DNA of 64,000 nucleotides from Blautia sp. OF03-15BH (GTDB taxonomy: Bacteria; Bacillota; Clostridia; Lachnospirales; Lachnospiraceae). Location of the stretch: positions 1 through 64,000 of the forward strand of contig NZ_QSCM01000008.1 of assembly GCF_003463065.1 (NCBI RefSeq), read 5' to 3'. The notes below the pieces were generated by a model. It saw only the letters and a program-made list of their open reading frames with translations, was not told the origin of the DNA and ran no database searches. The position numbers were made by a program, and so were the translations under genes. Every line of letters begins with the position of its first letter. The stretch's first letter is position 1. Below, piece after piece: positions 35,879 through 44,246 of this stretch.

Positions 35879-37057
35879 ATGAATACATTTGTTCCGGAAA
35901 TCAAAGAACATCTGAAAAACAGGCTCATCCCGTTCTGGGAAAGCCTGAAGGATCAGGAGTACGGCGGCTATTACAGCTGGCTGGATTATGATCTGAAGCT
36001 TGACAGGAAATATGAGAAAGGCTGTATTTTAAACAGCCGGATCCTCTGGTTTTTCTCCAACGCTTATGCACTTCTTAAGGAGGAACATTTAAAAGAGGAT
36101 GCAGACCATGCCTATGAATTTCTGAAAAACCACTGCATCGACCGGGAGTACGGAGGTGTGTTCTGGTCTGTGACCTTTGACGGAAAACCGAAGGATACGA
36201 CCAAGCATACGTATAATCAGGCATTTGCCATCTATGCATTATCGTCTTATTATGATGCCACCGGCTGTAAGGATGCTCTGGATATTGCCAGAGGCCTTCA
36301 GCTTCTGATCGAGGAAAAAATGACCGATGCATATGGCTATCTGGAAGCCTTCACCAGGGATTTTCAGCCGGAGAGCAATGAGAAACTCTCCGAAAACGGT
36401 GTGCTGGCAGAGAAGACGATGAACACGCTGCTTCATGTGTTTGAAGCTTATACCGAGTTTTACCGGGTGACGAAGGATCCCTTTACAGGCGACCGGCTTC
36501 GCTTCATGATGGATCTTTTCGCAGATAAGGTATACAACAGAGAACGGAAACGGCAGGAGGTCTTTTTTGACAGAACCTGGAACAGTCTGATCGACCTTTA
36601 TTCCTACGGCCATGATATCGAAACATCCTGGCTGATGGACAGAGGGCTGGAGGTACTTGCCGACTCGGCTTATACGGAAAAACTGGCACCTGTTACGGCA
36701 GAGATCGCAGAAGCAATCTACGAGAATGCTTATGTAAATCATTCTCTTATGAATGAGGCAGAAAAAGGCGTGAATGATACCACCCGTGTCTGGTGGGTCC
36801 AGGCAGAGACGGTCGTAGGCTTTATCAATGCCTGGCAGAAAAAGCCGGAGGAAAAGAAATTTCTTCAGGCTGCCTTGGATGTCTGGGAGTACATCAAAAC
36901 GTATCTGATTGATCCCAGAGAAGGATCCGAATGGTTCTGGTGTGTGGATGCAGATGGAATGCCCAGCCATAAACCAATCGTAGAACCCTGGAAATGCCCG
37001 TATCATAACGGAAGAATGTGTATGGAAGTGATCAGGAGGATGAAAGATGCTTCATAA
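35879..37057 (+). CDS. Cellobiose/mannobiose 2-epimerase (AGE superfamily)
   Basis: 392-residue (alpha/alpha)6-barrel enzyme. It converts the reducing-end glucose of beta-1,4 disaccharides to mannose or the reverse. The catalytic histidines are in place: His186 in NTLLHVFEAY, His245 in YSYGHDIETSWL and His376 in KCPYHNGR, matching His184, His243 and His374 of the Ruminococcus albus enzyme in spacing. Trp pairs (VWWVQAE, EWFWCVD) line the site. The overlap of 11 bases with a GH130 phosphorylase indicates mannobiose as the natural substrate, giving mannosyl-glucose. No signal peptide, so the substrate is imported. Confidence 0.92.
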   Translation: MNTFVPEIKEHLKNRLIPFWESLKDQEYGGYYSWLDYDLKLDRKYEKGCILNSRILWFFSNAYALLKEEHLKEDADHAYEFLKNHCIDREYGGVFWSVTFDGKPKDTTKHTYNQAFAIYALSSYYDATGCKDALDIARGLQLLIEEKMTDAYGYLEAFTRDFQPESNEKLSENGVLAEKTMNTLLHVFEAYTEFYRVTKDPFTGDRLRFMMDLFADKVYNRERKRQEVFFDRTWNSLIDLYSYGHDIETSWLMDRGLEVLADSAYTEKLAPVTAEIAEAIYENAYVNHSLMNEAEKGVNDTTRVWWVQAETVVGFINAWQKKPEEKKFLQAALDVWEYIKTYLIDPREGSEWFWCVDADGMPSHKPIVEPWKCPYHNGRMCMEVIRRMKDAS

Positions 37058-38222
37058 ACAGTATTATGTGGAAAAGGCAAAGGTTGACAGACTGGTTGCC
37101 AGAAAAAATCAGAAGAGTGATTTTTACAATGGAATTTATGACCGGTATCAGTATCCGGTTCTGACCCGGGAGTTCGCACCGGTGCACTGGAGATATGATC
37201 TCAATGAGGAGACCAACCCGTATTTTGAAGAGCGGCTTGGTATCAATGCCGTGATGAATTCCGGAGCGATCGAACTCAACGGAAAGTATTATCTGGTGGT
37301 TCGTGTGGAAGGAAATGACCGGAAATCCTTCTTTGCAGTGGCAGAAAGTGACAATGGCATCGATGGCTTCCACTTCTGGGATTATCCGGTGGTTCTGCCG
37401 GATACTTGTCCGGAGGAGACCAATGTATACGATATGCGTCTGACCAAACATGAAGACGGTTGGATCTACGGCGTATTCTGCTCTGAGAGCAAGGATACCA
37501 CCAATCCTGATCTTTCCGCCGCAGTTGCGCAGGCAGGCATCGTCCGCACCCACGATCTCAAAACCTGGGAGCGTCTGGACAATCTCAAAACCTTACGTTC
37601 TCCGCAGCAGAGAAATGTGGTGCTCCATCCGGAGTTTGTCGATGGTAAATATGCATTTTACACCAGGCCCATGGATGGTTTCATCGAGACAGGAAGCGGC
37701 GGAGGAATCGGCTTTGGCCTCTGTGATGATATCGAGCATGCAGTCATCGATGAAGAAAAGATCATCAGCCGCAGGGTTTATCATACCCTGACGGAGTCCA
37801 AAAACGGAGCCGGAGCTGTTCCGTTTAAGGGAAAGAAATGCTGGATCCATATTGCACACGGCGTAAGAAATACGGCAGCCGGTCTTCGCTATGTGCTCTA
37901 TGCCTTCGGAACGGACCTGAAAGATCCTTCCAGGGTCATTGCAGAGCCGTCTGGCGTGTTTCTGGTACCGCTTGGCAATGAGAGGGTTGGAGATGTATCC
38001 AATGTAGTTTTCACCAACGGAGCCATTGCAAGAGAGAATGGGGATGTATATATCTATTATGCATCCTGTGATACAAGAATGCATGTGGCAACCACAACGG
38101 TGGATCAGCTGGAGGATTACTTGTTTCATACGCCGAAGGATCCGCACCGGTCTCCGGATTGTGTGAAGCAGAGGTGTGAGATGATCCAGAAAAATCTGGA
38201 GCTTCTGGCTGAATCAAAATAA
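37047..38222 (+). CDS. GH130 4-O-beta-D-mannosyl-D-glucose phosphorylase
   Basis: 391-residue cytosolic enzyme of GH130 subfamily 1. It is expected to phosphorolyse mannosyl-glucose to mannose 1-phosphate and glucose. Recognisable blocks are NAVMNSGAIELNGKYYLVVR, VEGNDRKSFFAVAES, and EETNVYDMRLTKHEDGWIYG, in which Asp129 is the predicted proton donor (Asp131 in the Bacteroides enzyme). The 11-base overlap with the epimerase gene gives the linked mannan-catabolic pair. Ribosome site AGGAGG within the epimerase end. No mannanase or transporter adjoins. Confidence 0.92.
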   Translation: MLHKQYYVEKAKVDRLVARKNQKSDFYNGIYDRYQYPVLTREFAPVHWRYDLNEETNPYFEERLGINAVMNSGAIELNGKYYLVVRVEGNDRKSFFAVAESDNGIDGFHFWDYPVVLPDTCPEETNVYDMRLTKHEDGWIYGVFCSESKDTTNPDLSAAVAQAGIVRTHDLKTWERLDNLKTLRSPQQRNVVLHPEFVDGKYAFYTRPMDGFIETGSGGGIGFGLCDDIEHAVIDEEKIISRRVYHTLTESKNGAGAVPFKGKKCWIHIAHGVRNTAAGLRYVLYAFGTDLKDPSRVIAEPSGVFLVPLGNERVGDVSNVVFTNGAIARENGDVYIYYASCDTRMHVATTTVDQLEDYLFHTPKDPHRSPDCVKQRCEMIQKNLELLAESK

Positions 38223-38262
38223 GATTTTATATGGGGGCTTTTGGAAAGCCCCAACGAAAGAT

Positions 38263-38363
38263 TGCAAGGGGGAAAACCATCAGAGTTGCGAAGTCCTGGT
38301 TTTCCCCCTTGCATCCCCCTTTCCAGGGCACGCAGAAAACAGGGGGCTTACGTCAGACTGGGA
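38263..38363 (+). repeat. Left arm of a large inverted intergenic element
   Basis: About 100 bp. It contains a hairpin (GGGGGAAAACC against GGTTTTCCCCC) and then a block with CCCCTTTCCAGGGCACGC, GAAAACAGGGGGCTTACGTC and ACTGGGA. The reverse complement, with scattered mismatches, occurs at 38493-38590. Confidence 0.7.
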
Positions 38364-38492
38364 GAGTGTGAGATGACGGTTGGGTGGTAGATTGCGTTGG
38401 TTTGGTTTACATTGTTTTTGTTGACTTATTTTAGCGTTTTGTAATATGCAGCCAATTTAACATGAGAAACTAACCACTATATCATCGTACAT

Positions 38493-38590
38493 TCCCAGTA
38501 TGACGTAAGCCCCCTATTTTCTAGCGTGCCCTGGAAGGGGGAGCTCGAGGGGGAAACCAGGACTGCAAGACTCCGATGGTTTCCCCCTCG
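38493..38590 (-). repeat. Right arm of the large inverted intergenic element
   Basis: Mirror copy of 38263-38363: TCCCAGTATGACGTAAGCCC, CTAGCGTGCCCTGGAAGGGG, then GGGGGAAACCAGG...TGGTTTCCCCC. The 129-base spacer between the arms includes TTGACT (38420) and a TAATAT-like -10, so a promoter may lie inside the element. No protein is encoded in 38223-38725. Confidence 0.7.
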
Positions 38591-38725
38591 TTATATATTT
38601 CTACGCTTTACCAAAGCCTGTACAATATGGTAAAATAGCTTGAAAACAGATTAAGCATTTCCTGCTTCAGATACGCAGAAGCATTGAGCGGCGGAGAAGG
38701 GAGATGCGTATGGAGGAGAATTGCT

Positions 38726-40450
38726 ATGGATGCAATGAAAACTTATGAATTTTGGTGTACTTCCCCTTATTTTGATGAGGCAACCAAGGAAGAACTTCGT
38801 GCCATCAAAGAGGATGAGAAGGAGATCACAGAGCGGTTTTACAGAGAATTGGAGTTTGGTACCGGAGGTCTGCGCGGAATTCTGGGAGCAGGAACCAACC
38901 GCATGAATATTTACACGGTAAGGAAGGCAACACAGGGACTGGCAAACTTTATCATCAAAGAGCATGCACAGGAAAAAGGTGTGGCGATTTCTTTTGATTC
39001 CCGTCATATGTCTCCGGAATTTGCCAAAGAGACGGCACTCTGCATGGCTGCAAACGGGATCAAAGCTTATATTTTCCCGTCTCTGCGCCCGACACCGATG
39101 CTGTCCTTCGCTGTCCGCGAGCTTCACTGCACCGCAGGTGTTATGGTGACAGCCAGCCACAATCCGCCGGAGTACAACGGATATAAAGTATACTGGGAAG
39201 ACGGCGCACAGATCACTGCACCGAAGGATGCGGAGATCATCCATGAAGTACAGTCCATCACAGACTACGGTGCATTAAAGACCATGAGCGAGGAAGATGC
39301 CAAAGCAGCAGGTCTTTATGAAGTGATCGGAAGCGAGATCGATGATAAATATATGGAAGCCCTGAAAAAACTGGTGCTTCGTCCGGAAGCCATCAAGGAG
39401 CAGGCGGATCAGCTGAAGATCGTTTATACTCCGCTTCACGGAACCGGAAATCTGCCGGTGCGTCGTGTTTTAAAGGAGCTTGGCTTCACACAGGTCCATG
39501 TCGTAAAAGAGCAGGAACTTCCGGATGGCGCGTTCCCCACGGTCAGCTATCCGAATCCGGAGGACAAGAAGGCATTCGCTCTGGCGCTGAAGCTTGCAAA
39601 AGAAGTAGATGCAGATATCGTTCTTGCAACAGATCCGGATGCAGACCGTCTTGGCGTTTACGCAAAGAATACAGAAACCGGCGAATACCAGAGCTTTACC
39701 GGAAATATGTCAGGTATGCTGATCCTGGAGTACCTTCTTTCCCAGAGAAAAGAGCTTGGTATCCTTCCGGAGAACGGTGCAGTTGTTACGACCATCGTAT
39801 CCGGGAAAATGGCCCGCGAGATCGCAAAAGCTTATCATGTAACGCTTATTGAGACCCTGACCGGTTTCAAATACATCGGCGAGCAGATCAAATTCTTTGA
39901 ACAGGATCACAGCCATGAATTCCTCTTTGGTTATGAGGAGAGCTACGGCTGTCTGGAAGGAACTCATGCAAGAGATAAAGATGCGGTCGTTGCTGTGATG
40001 GCTCTCTGTGAGGCAGCAGCTTATTACAAATCCAAAGGTCTTACTCTCTGCCAGCAGATGGAGAATCTTTACAAGACCTATGGCTATTACAAAGAGAATC
40101 TGATCTCCCAGACCTTTAAGGGAATGGAAGGAAAAGCAAAGATCGATGCTCTGATGGAAGGCTTCCGTGCCAACCCGCCGAAGAACGTAGGTCCTTTCCG
40201 GGTTCTTGCAATGGAGGATTACCGTTCCAGCATCCGCACCGATGTGACGACCGGAGAAACCTCCGAACTGACCCTGCCGAAGTCCAACGTGCTCTACTTT
40301 GAACTGGAAGACAAGGCATGGATCTGTGTACGTCCTTCCGGTACGGAGCCGAAGATCAAGTACTATGCAGGTATCAAAGGCGTTGACGAGAAAGATGCCG
40401 ATGAGAAAGTGGCAGCTCTTTCCGCAGCACTGGAGGCACTGGGAGAGTAA
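38726..40450 (+). CDS. pgcA: Phosphoglucomutase/phosphomannomutase (alpha-D-phosphohexomutase)
   Basis: 574-residue cytosolic enzyme interconverting glucose 1- and 6-phosphate, or the mannose forms. N-terminal ELEFGTGGLRGILGAGTNRMN, active-site phosphoserine loop TASHNPPEYNGYKVYW (near residue 137), metal loop DPDADRLG (near 303), sugar loop GYEESYG (near 405) and phosphate loop RPSGTEPKIKYY (near 530). The long form is typical of Firmicutes PgcA. GGAGGAG 8 bases upstream sets ATG 38726. It could process the mannose 1-phosphate released by the GH130 enzyme upstream. Confidence 0.93.
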   Translation: MDAMKTYEFWCTSPYFDEATKEELRAIKEDEKEITERFYRELEFGTGGLRGILGAGTNRMNIYTVRKATQGLANFIIKEHAQEKGVAISFDSRHMSPEFAKETALCMAANGIKAYIFPSLRPTPMLSFAVRELHCTAGVMVTASHNPPEYNGYKVYWEDGAQITAPKDAEIIHEVQSITDYGALKTMSEEDAKAAGLYEVIGSEIDDKYMEALKKLVLRPEAIKEQADQLKIVYTPLHGTGNLPVRRVLKELGFTQVHVVKEQELPDGAFPTVSYPNPEDKKAFALALKLAKEVDADIVLATDPDADRLGVYAKNTETGEYQSFTGNMSGMLILEYLLSQRKELGILPENGAVVTTIVSGKMAREIAKAYHVTLIETLTGFKYIGEQIKFFEQDHSHEFLFGYEESYGCLEGTHARDKDAVVAVMALCEAAAYYKSKGLTLCQQMENLYKTYGYYKENLISQTFKGMEGKAKIDALMEGFRANPPKNVGPFRVLAMEDYRSSIRTDVTTGETSELTLPKSNVLYFELEDKAWICVRPSGTEPKIKYYAGIKGVDEKDADEKVAALSAALEALGE

Positions 40451-40538
40451 CATAGTCTAATTATCCAGTAGTCAATGTTCCATAAGGCGTTTTGACATGA
40501 ATATGGAAAAATCCAGAGGATTGCATGCAAAATAGAAT

Positions 40539-40587
40539 AAGCTGATGTGCTTCTGCGAAAAATCATAGAAGTACATCAGCTTTTTTA
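40539..40587. terminator. Bidirectional terminator between pgcA and the minus-strand regulator gene
   Basis: AAGCTGATGT and ACATCAGCTT arms, with inner CTTCT/AGAAG pairing, are followed by TTTTTTAT on the plus strand and preceded by A-rich sequence serving the minus strand. Confidence 0.75.
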
Positions 40588-42135
40588 TATATTATGATTT
40601 TTCAAGTCATACGAAGGTGTATGGCCTGTTTTGTCTTTATAAGCCCGAAGAAAATAATTATATCCATGGAAACCGGTTTTTTCACTGATGGTCTTCAAAT
40701 CCAGATTACTATGCAGTAACATTTGTTGTGCACGTTCGATACGATAAGTGACCAGATAATCGATAAAAGATGTTTCCAGTTCTTTCCGAAAAAGTCGGGA
40801 AAGATGAGTAGGAGACACATGCAGGTGTTCGGCCATGTCATTTAACGAGAAATCTTCCGCAAAATGTTCATGGATATAAGATAACGCTTTTTGAATGTGT
40901 TCTGAATAGCGGCGGCTTCCAACACCAGGAACATTCTGAAGAAGAGAACATAGATAATTGGCCAGGAATTTTTCAATTTCTTCCACAGACATATGAGAAA
41001 AATCTATTGCCTGTGGCTGAGAGGGAACATTACGGAATTCTGTGTTCTGGCTTTGGTTAAATCGAAAACCCAACTGCAGGATCTGGTGGATTAACTTCTG
41101 AGAAAGAATAGAAGAATCCTTTTGGTAGCGGGCAAAAATCTGATGCAGGCTTTCTCTTGTACGGGAAATATCAAGAGAAGAAAGGGCTTCCATAAGATTC
41201 TTCTCCTCCAAGAGGTTCAAACCATTTTCAGCAGAAGAAAGAGAGGGAGAAAAATTTTGCTGGCTTAGAGAACAGAAAGTCTGTTGATAAATTTGGGGGA
41301 GAAGCTGGAAATCGGAAAATGCAGGACTGACTTCAAAAAGGCAGGACACATTAAAAAGTTTCTGAATATTAGCGGTCAGAACCCGCATACAGCGTGCTGC
41401 CTGAGAGCAAAGGTCTGTTTCAGAATACGGATTATCACTATGGAAAAGTATACCGAAGCAGCCATATTCCAGATGAATGATCAGTCCATTGTCGAGTGTG
41501 GCAAAAATACTGATAGCAAGATTGAGTACGGAGTCGATCAGCTTTTCACGGTTCATGCCGGAGGAAAAATGCGTGACCAGAATAAAATTTGTAATCTGCA
41601 TCAGAGCCAGACAGTGTGGGTTTTTGTCAAAGTCTCGTTGTGTGACCATATGTGAATGTTCTGCCGGAGCCGTAATTCCCTGATGGATCAGAGAAGAAAA
41701 ATAACGTTGTTTGGCCAGTGTTGTGAAATAAGAAAACTGGGAAGTTTTTACACCTTCTTGTTTCATAAGCTGTGTAAGTTCAGACAGCTTGTCAAAGAGA
41801 AGGTGCTCTGTGAGCTGATGTTTCAGGAGATAATCATATGCGCCATATCGCATAGCGTCTCGGACAAAAGAAAAGGTATCATAATTACTGAGGATAAGTA
41901 CTTTAACAGGAAGTTTTCGCTGAAAAATTTCTTTTGTCACTTCTACACCATTCTTTTCGGGCATGTCAATATCAAGTAGCAGAATATCTGGGTGAAGTGT
42001 TTCGATGAGTTCAAGACAGATGGCACCATTGGTTGCCTGTCCGGTAATTTCATATTCGGACGGATGAGTATGGATCATTTCAGTCAGTCGATTTAAGATC
42101 AGGATATCGTCATCTGCAAGAAATATATGTATCAT
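40585..42135 (-). CDS. YesN-type response regulator with AraC DNA-binding domain
   Basis: 516-residue regulator. Receiver domain MIHIFLADDDILILNRL with phospho-acceptor Asp in DILLLDIDMPEKNGVEV, Ser in ILSNYDTF and Lys in YLLKHQL. A long central linker is followed by two AraC helix-turn-helix motifs: FSLNDMAEHLHVSPTHLSRL and KTISEKTGFHGYNYFLRAYK. Start ATG 42135 has AAAGGAG 8 bases upstream; a GTG at 42144 coincides with that site. It is encoded downstream of the sensor kinase gene and probably activates the divergent LplABC-sulfatase operon. Confidence 0.92.
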   Translation of the reverse strand: MIHIFLADDDILILNRLTEMIHTHPSEYEITGQATNGAICLELIETLHPDILLLDIDMPEKNGVEVTKEIFQRKLPVKVLILSNYDTFSFVRDAMRYGAYDYLLKHQLTEHLLFDKLSELTQLMKQEGVKTSQFSYFTTLAKQRYFSSLIHQGITAPAEHSHMVTQRDFDKNPHCLALMQITNFILVTHFSSGMNREKLIDSVLNLAISIFATLDNGLIIHLEYGCFGILFHSDNPYSETDLCSQAARCMRVLTANIQKLFNVSCLFEVSPAFSDFQLLPQIYQQTFCSLSQQNFSPSLSSAENGLNLLEEKNLMEALSSLDISRTRESLHQIFARYQKDSSILSQKLIHQILQLGFRFNQSQNTEFRNVPSQPQAIDFSHMSVEEIEKFLANYLCSLLQNVPGVGSRRYSEHIQKALSYIHEHFAEDFSLNDMAEHLHVSPTHLSRLFRKELETSFIDYLVTYRIERAQQMLLHSNLDLKTISEKTGFHGYNYFLRAYKDKTGHTPSYDLKNHNI

Positions 42136-42172
42136 GAAAATCACTCCTTTGAAAATTCATTTAATCCTAAAT

Positions 42173-43933
42173 TTAACTTTTGCTTCCATCGGGAGAAGTT
42201 ACTTCAGCAGGAAAAGAGAGGCTGACGGTAGTGCCGCAGCCGGGAGCACTGATGATAGAAAAAGAAGCTTGTTCACCATATTGTAGTCGGAGACGCTCGA
42301 TGATATTATGAACACCAATCCGAAGAAATGTATTTTTATCAGATTCAGCACCTTGTAAAACAGTATGGATTTTTTCTTCACTCATGCCGTTTCCATTGTC
42401 TGAGATATCGATAAAAAGCATTTCTTTTTCCAAATAGATAGAAATATTGATAAGGCAGTCATCTAAGCAACCGGAAAAACCATGGATCATAGCATTTTCT
42501 ACGATGGGCTGAAGCAGAAGCTTGAGAATCCGGCAATTGTAAGTTGCCGGATCTACCTGAAAATCCGTCTGTACAGTGCATAAAAGATTATATTTTTTGA
42601 TATCAATATAAGCCTGTAGATAAGAAATCTCCTGCTTGATAGTGACAAAACTTCCCTGATTAGAGAGGGAACGGAGCAGATGAGTGAAGGAGGACGAGAC
42701 TTCCTGAATGTTATATATATTTTGAGCTTCTGCCAGCCAGGTGATCGTATTTAGTGTATTATAGATCATATGCGGATTGATCTGACTTTGCAGAGAATTA
42801 AATTCCAGGATACGTTTTTCCTCTTCTTCTTTTTGAATCTCTTCCAGAAGTGTTTTGATGCGATGTGACATATCAATAACACCAGAAGTCAGTTGACCAA
42901 TTTCATCTGCAGAATGGATCGGAAGGTTAATATAGAAATCAGCGTTTTTGCCAAAACGTGATACAGCTTGATTCAGGGAAAGTATATTTCGTGTAAACGT
43001 GTGGGTCAGAAAAATAATGCCGAATACAGTTGCTGCAATCACAAGAAAAAATGCCAGGATAAAAAGCTGGATCACCTCGGATGATTCACGGAAGACAGAA
43101 TCTTTTGTGATCAATGTGGCAATTGAAAGACCATGTTGACTGGAAGGCATCTGTGTGAGGAGAAAATCTGTATGATTTATGGAAACGGAAGACAGTTTCT
43201 GACGGAGTGCTGTAGAAAGATTTTCTGATATTAAAAGACGGTCATCAGATCTTGAAGAATATAAGATTCGTTGACTGTCCTCCAGTACATATAAAATACC
43301 AGAATCACTTTCAAAGGGCAGCAGAAGATTATCTAGATAACTGACAGGAACCTCAACCAGAATTGTACCAAGGTAGCTGCCTTTCTGGTAGACGCTTCTC
43401 CCTAAAGTGATCATAGATACATCGTCATAGCCTTCCAAAGCACGGTTAAAGATGATCGGATTTCCATTTCCTGTCATAATACGCTGAATCAAAGCAAAAT
43501 CTGTGTGCAGCATGGAATTATAGGAAGCTGTGGAATGGTAGATTCGGTCATCGTAACCAACTACTGTGATATTGTACTTATAATCAGAAGTAGAATTTAA
43601 GAGTTCCAAAATGCTATTCAGTGATTTGTAATCTTGAAACCATTCATAAGTAGGAACTTCTGCGGAATCAGAAAGTATTCGTATTACATGCCAGTCCAGA
43701 ATCAGAGAGGTGGCGATACGATCCATGTCAGAAAATAACTGATCAAACTGTTCCTGTGCATAGCTTATCTTCTCCTGGGTGGAAGATAATTCTTTTTTCT
43801 GAAGAACAGACTGAAGTTTTACAGCAAAAATCTGGGTAAGGATTATCAGTGGCACGATCAGAAGAAACAAAAAAGTAACAAAAAATTTTGTTGTAAGAGA
43901 TGAACGGATTTTTATGCATATTCTCTGAAACAT
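42173..43933 (-). CDS. YesM/LytS-type sensor histidine kinase
   Basis: 586-residue membrane kinase. Helix 1 near residues 15-38, an extracytoplasmic dCache-like sensor of about 250 residues, helix 2 near 288-312, a HAMP segment, then the His_kinase domain with LQSQINPHMIYNTLNTITWL (His388) and ATP-binding ENAMIHGF and DNGNGM. ATG 43933 has AGGAG 7 bases upstream; a longer frame from 43993 lacks one. It is the upstream partner of the YesN-type regulator, and the pair is divergent from a carbohydrate ABC operon, so it likely senses that glycan outside the cell. Confidence 0.92.
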   Translation of the reverse strand: MFQRICIKIRSSLTTKFFVTFLFLLIVPLIILTQIFAVKLQSVLQKKELSSTQEKISYAQEQFDQLFSDMDRIATSLILDWHVIRILSDSAEVPTYEWFQDYKSLNSILELLNSTSDYKYNITVVGYDDRIYHSTASYNSMLHTDFALIQRIMTGNGNPIIFNRALEGYDDVSMITLGRSVYQKGSYLGTILVEVPVSYLDNLLLPFESDSGILYVLEDSQRILYSSRSDDRLLISENLSTALRQKLSSVSINHTDFLLTQMPSSQHGLSIATLITKDSVFRESSEVIQLFILAFFLVIAATVFGIIFLTHTFTRNILSLNQAVSRFGKNADFYINLPIHSADEIGQLTSGVIDMSHRIKTLLEEIQKEEEEKRILEFNSLQSQINPHMIYNTLNTITWLAEAQNIYNIQEVSSSFTHLLRSLSNQGSFVTIKQEISYLQAYIDIKKYNLLCTVQTDFQVDPATYNCRILKLLLQPIVENAMIHGFSGCLDDCLINISIYLEKEMLFIDISDNGNGMSEEKIHTVLQGAESDKNTFLRIGVHNIIERLRLQYGEQASFSIISAPGCGTTVSLSFPAEVTSPDGSKS

Positions 43934-44096
43934 AGTTTTTCTCCTGTCTGTATTTATGAAAATATTATAACAACAAGAGGAAGAATGGGTCAATAGAAGA
44001 ACGAAAAATGCTAAAATAGTGAAGCAGGATGATAAATATGTGTAGTTTCATGAAGGTGATGGTCTGTTATACTAAAAATACTTAGAAGAAGCGAAG

Positions 44097-44214
44097 CGAC
44101 TATTCAGTAGCCATATTCCGTGAGATAACTTGCATGAATATACCAAAATACCATCGACGAAAGTGATTTGCACTGAATGTTTGCTTGTAATTGCGAAGGC
44201 ACTGAACAGTTACG
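44097..44214. repeat. Short palindromic intergenic repeat, copy 2
   Basis: The ends CGACTATTCAGT (44098) and ACTGAACAGTTACG (44201-44214) form an imperfect inverted repeat. The right end is nearly identical to that of the element at 3944-4018. The element lies in the 313-base divergent region between the kinase and solute-binding genes. TATACT at 44068-44073 upstream is a possible -10 box. Confidence 0.45.
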
Positions 44215-44246
44215 AACCGAAAATAAAATAACAGGGAGGAAAAGTT

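Noticed and set aside
38263..38590. Inverted element read as a simple terminator or an insertion sequence
   Set aside because: The arms are far longer than a terminator and no transposase is encoded.
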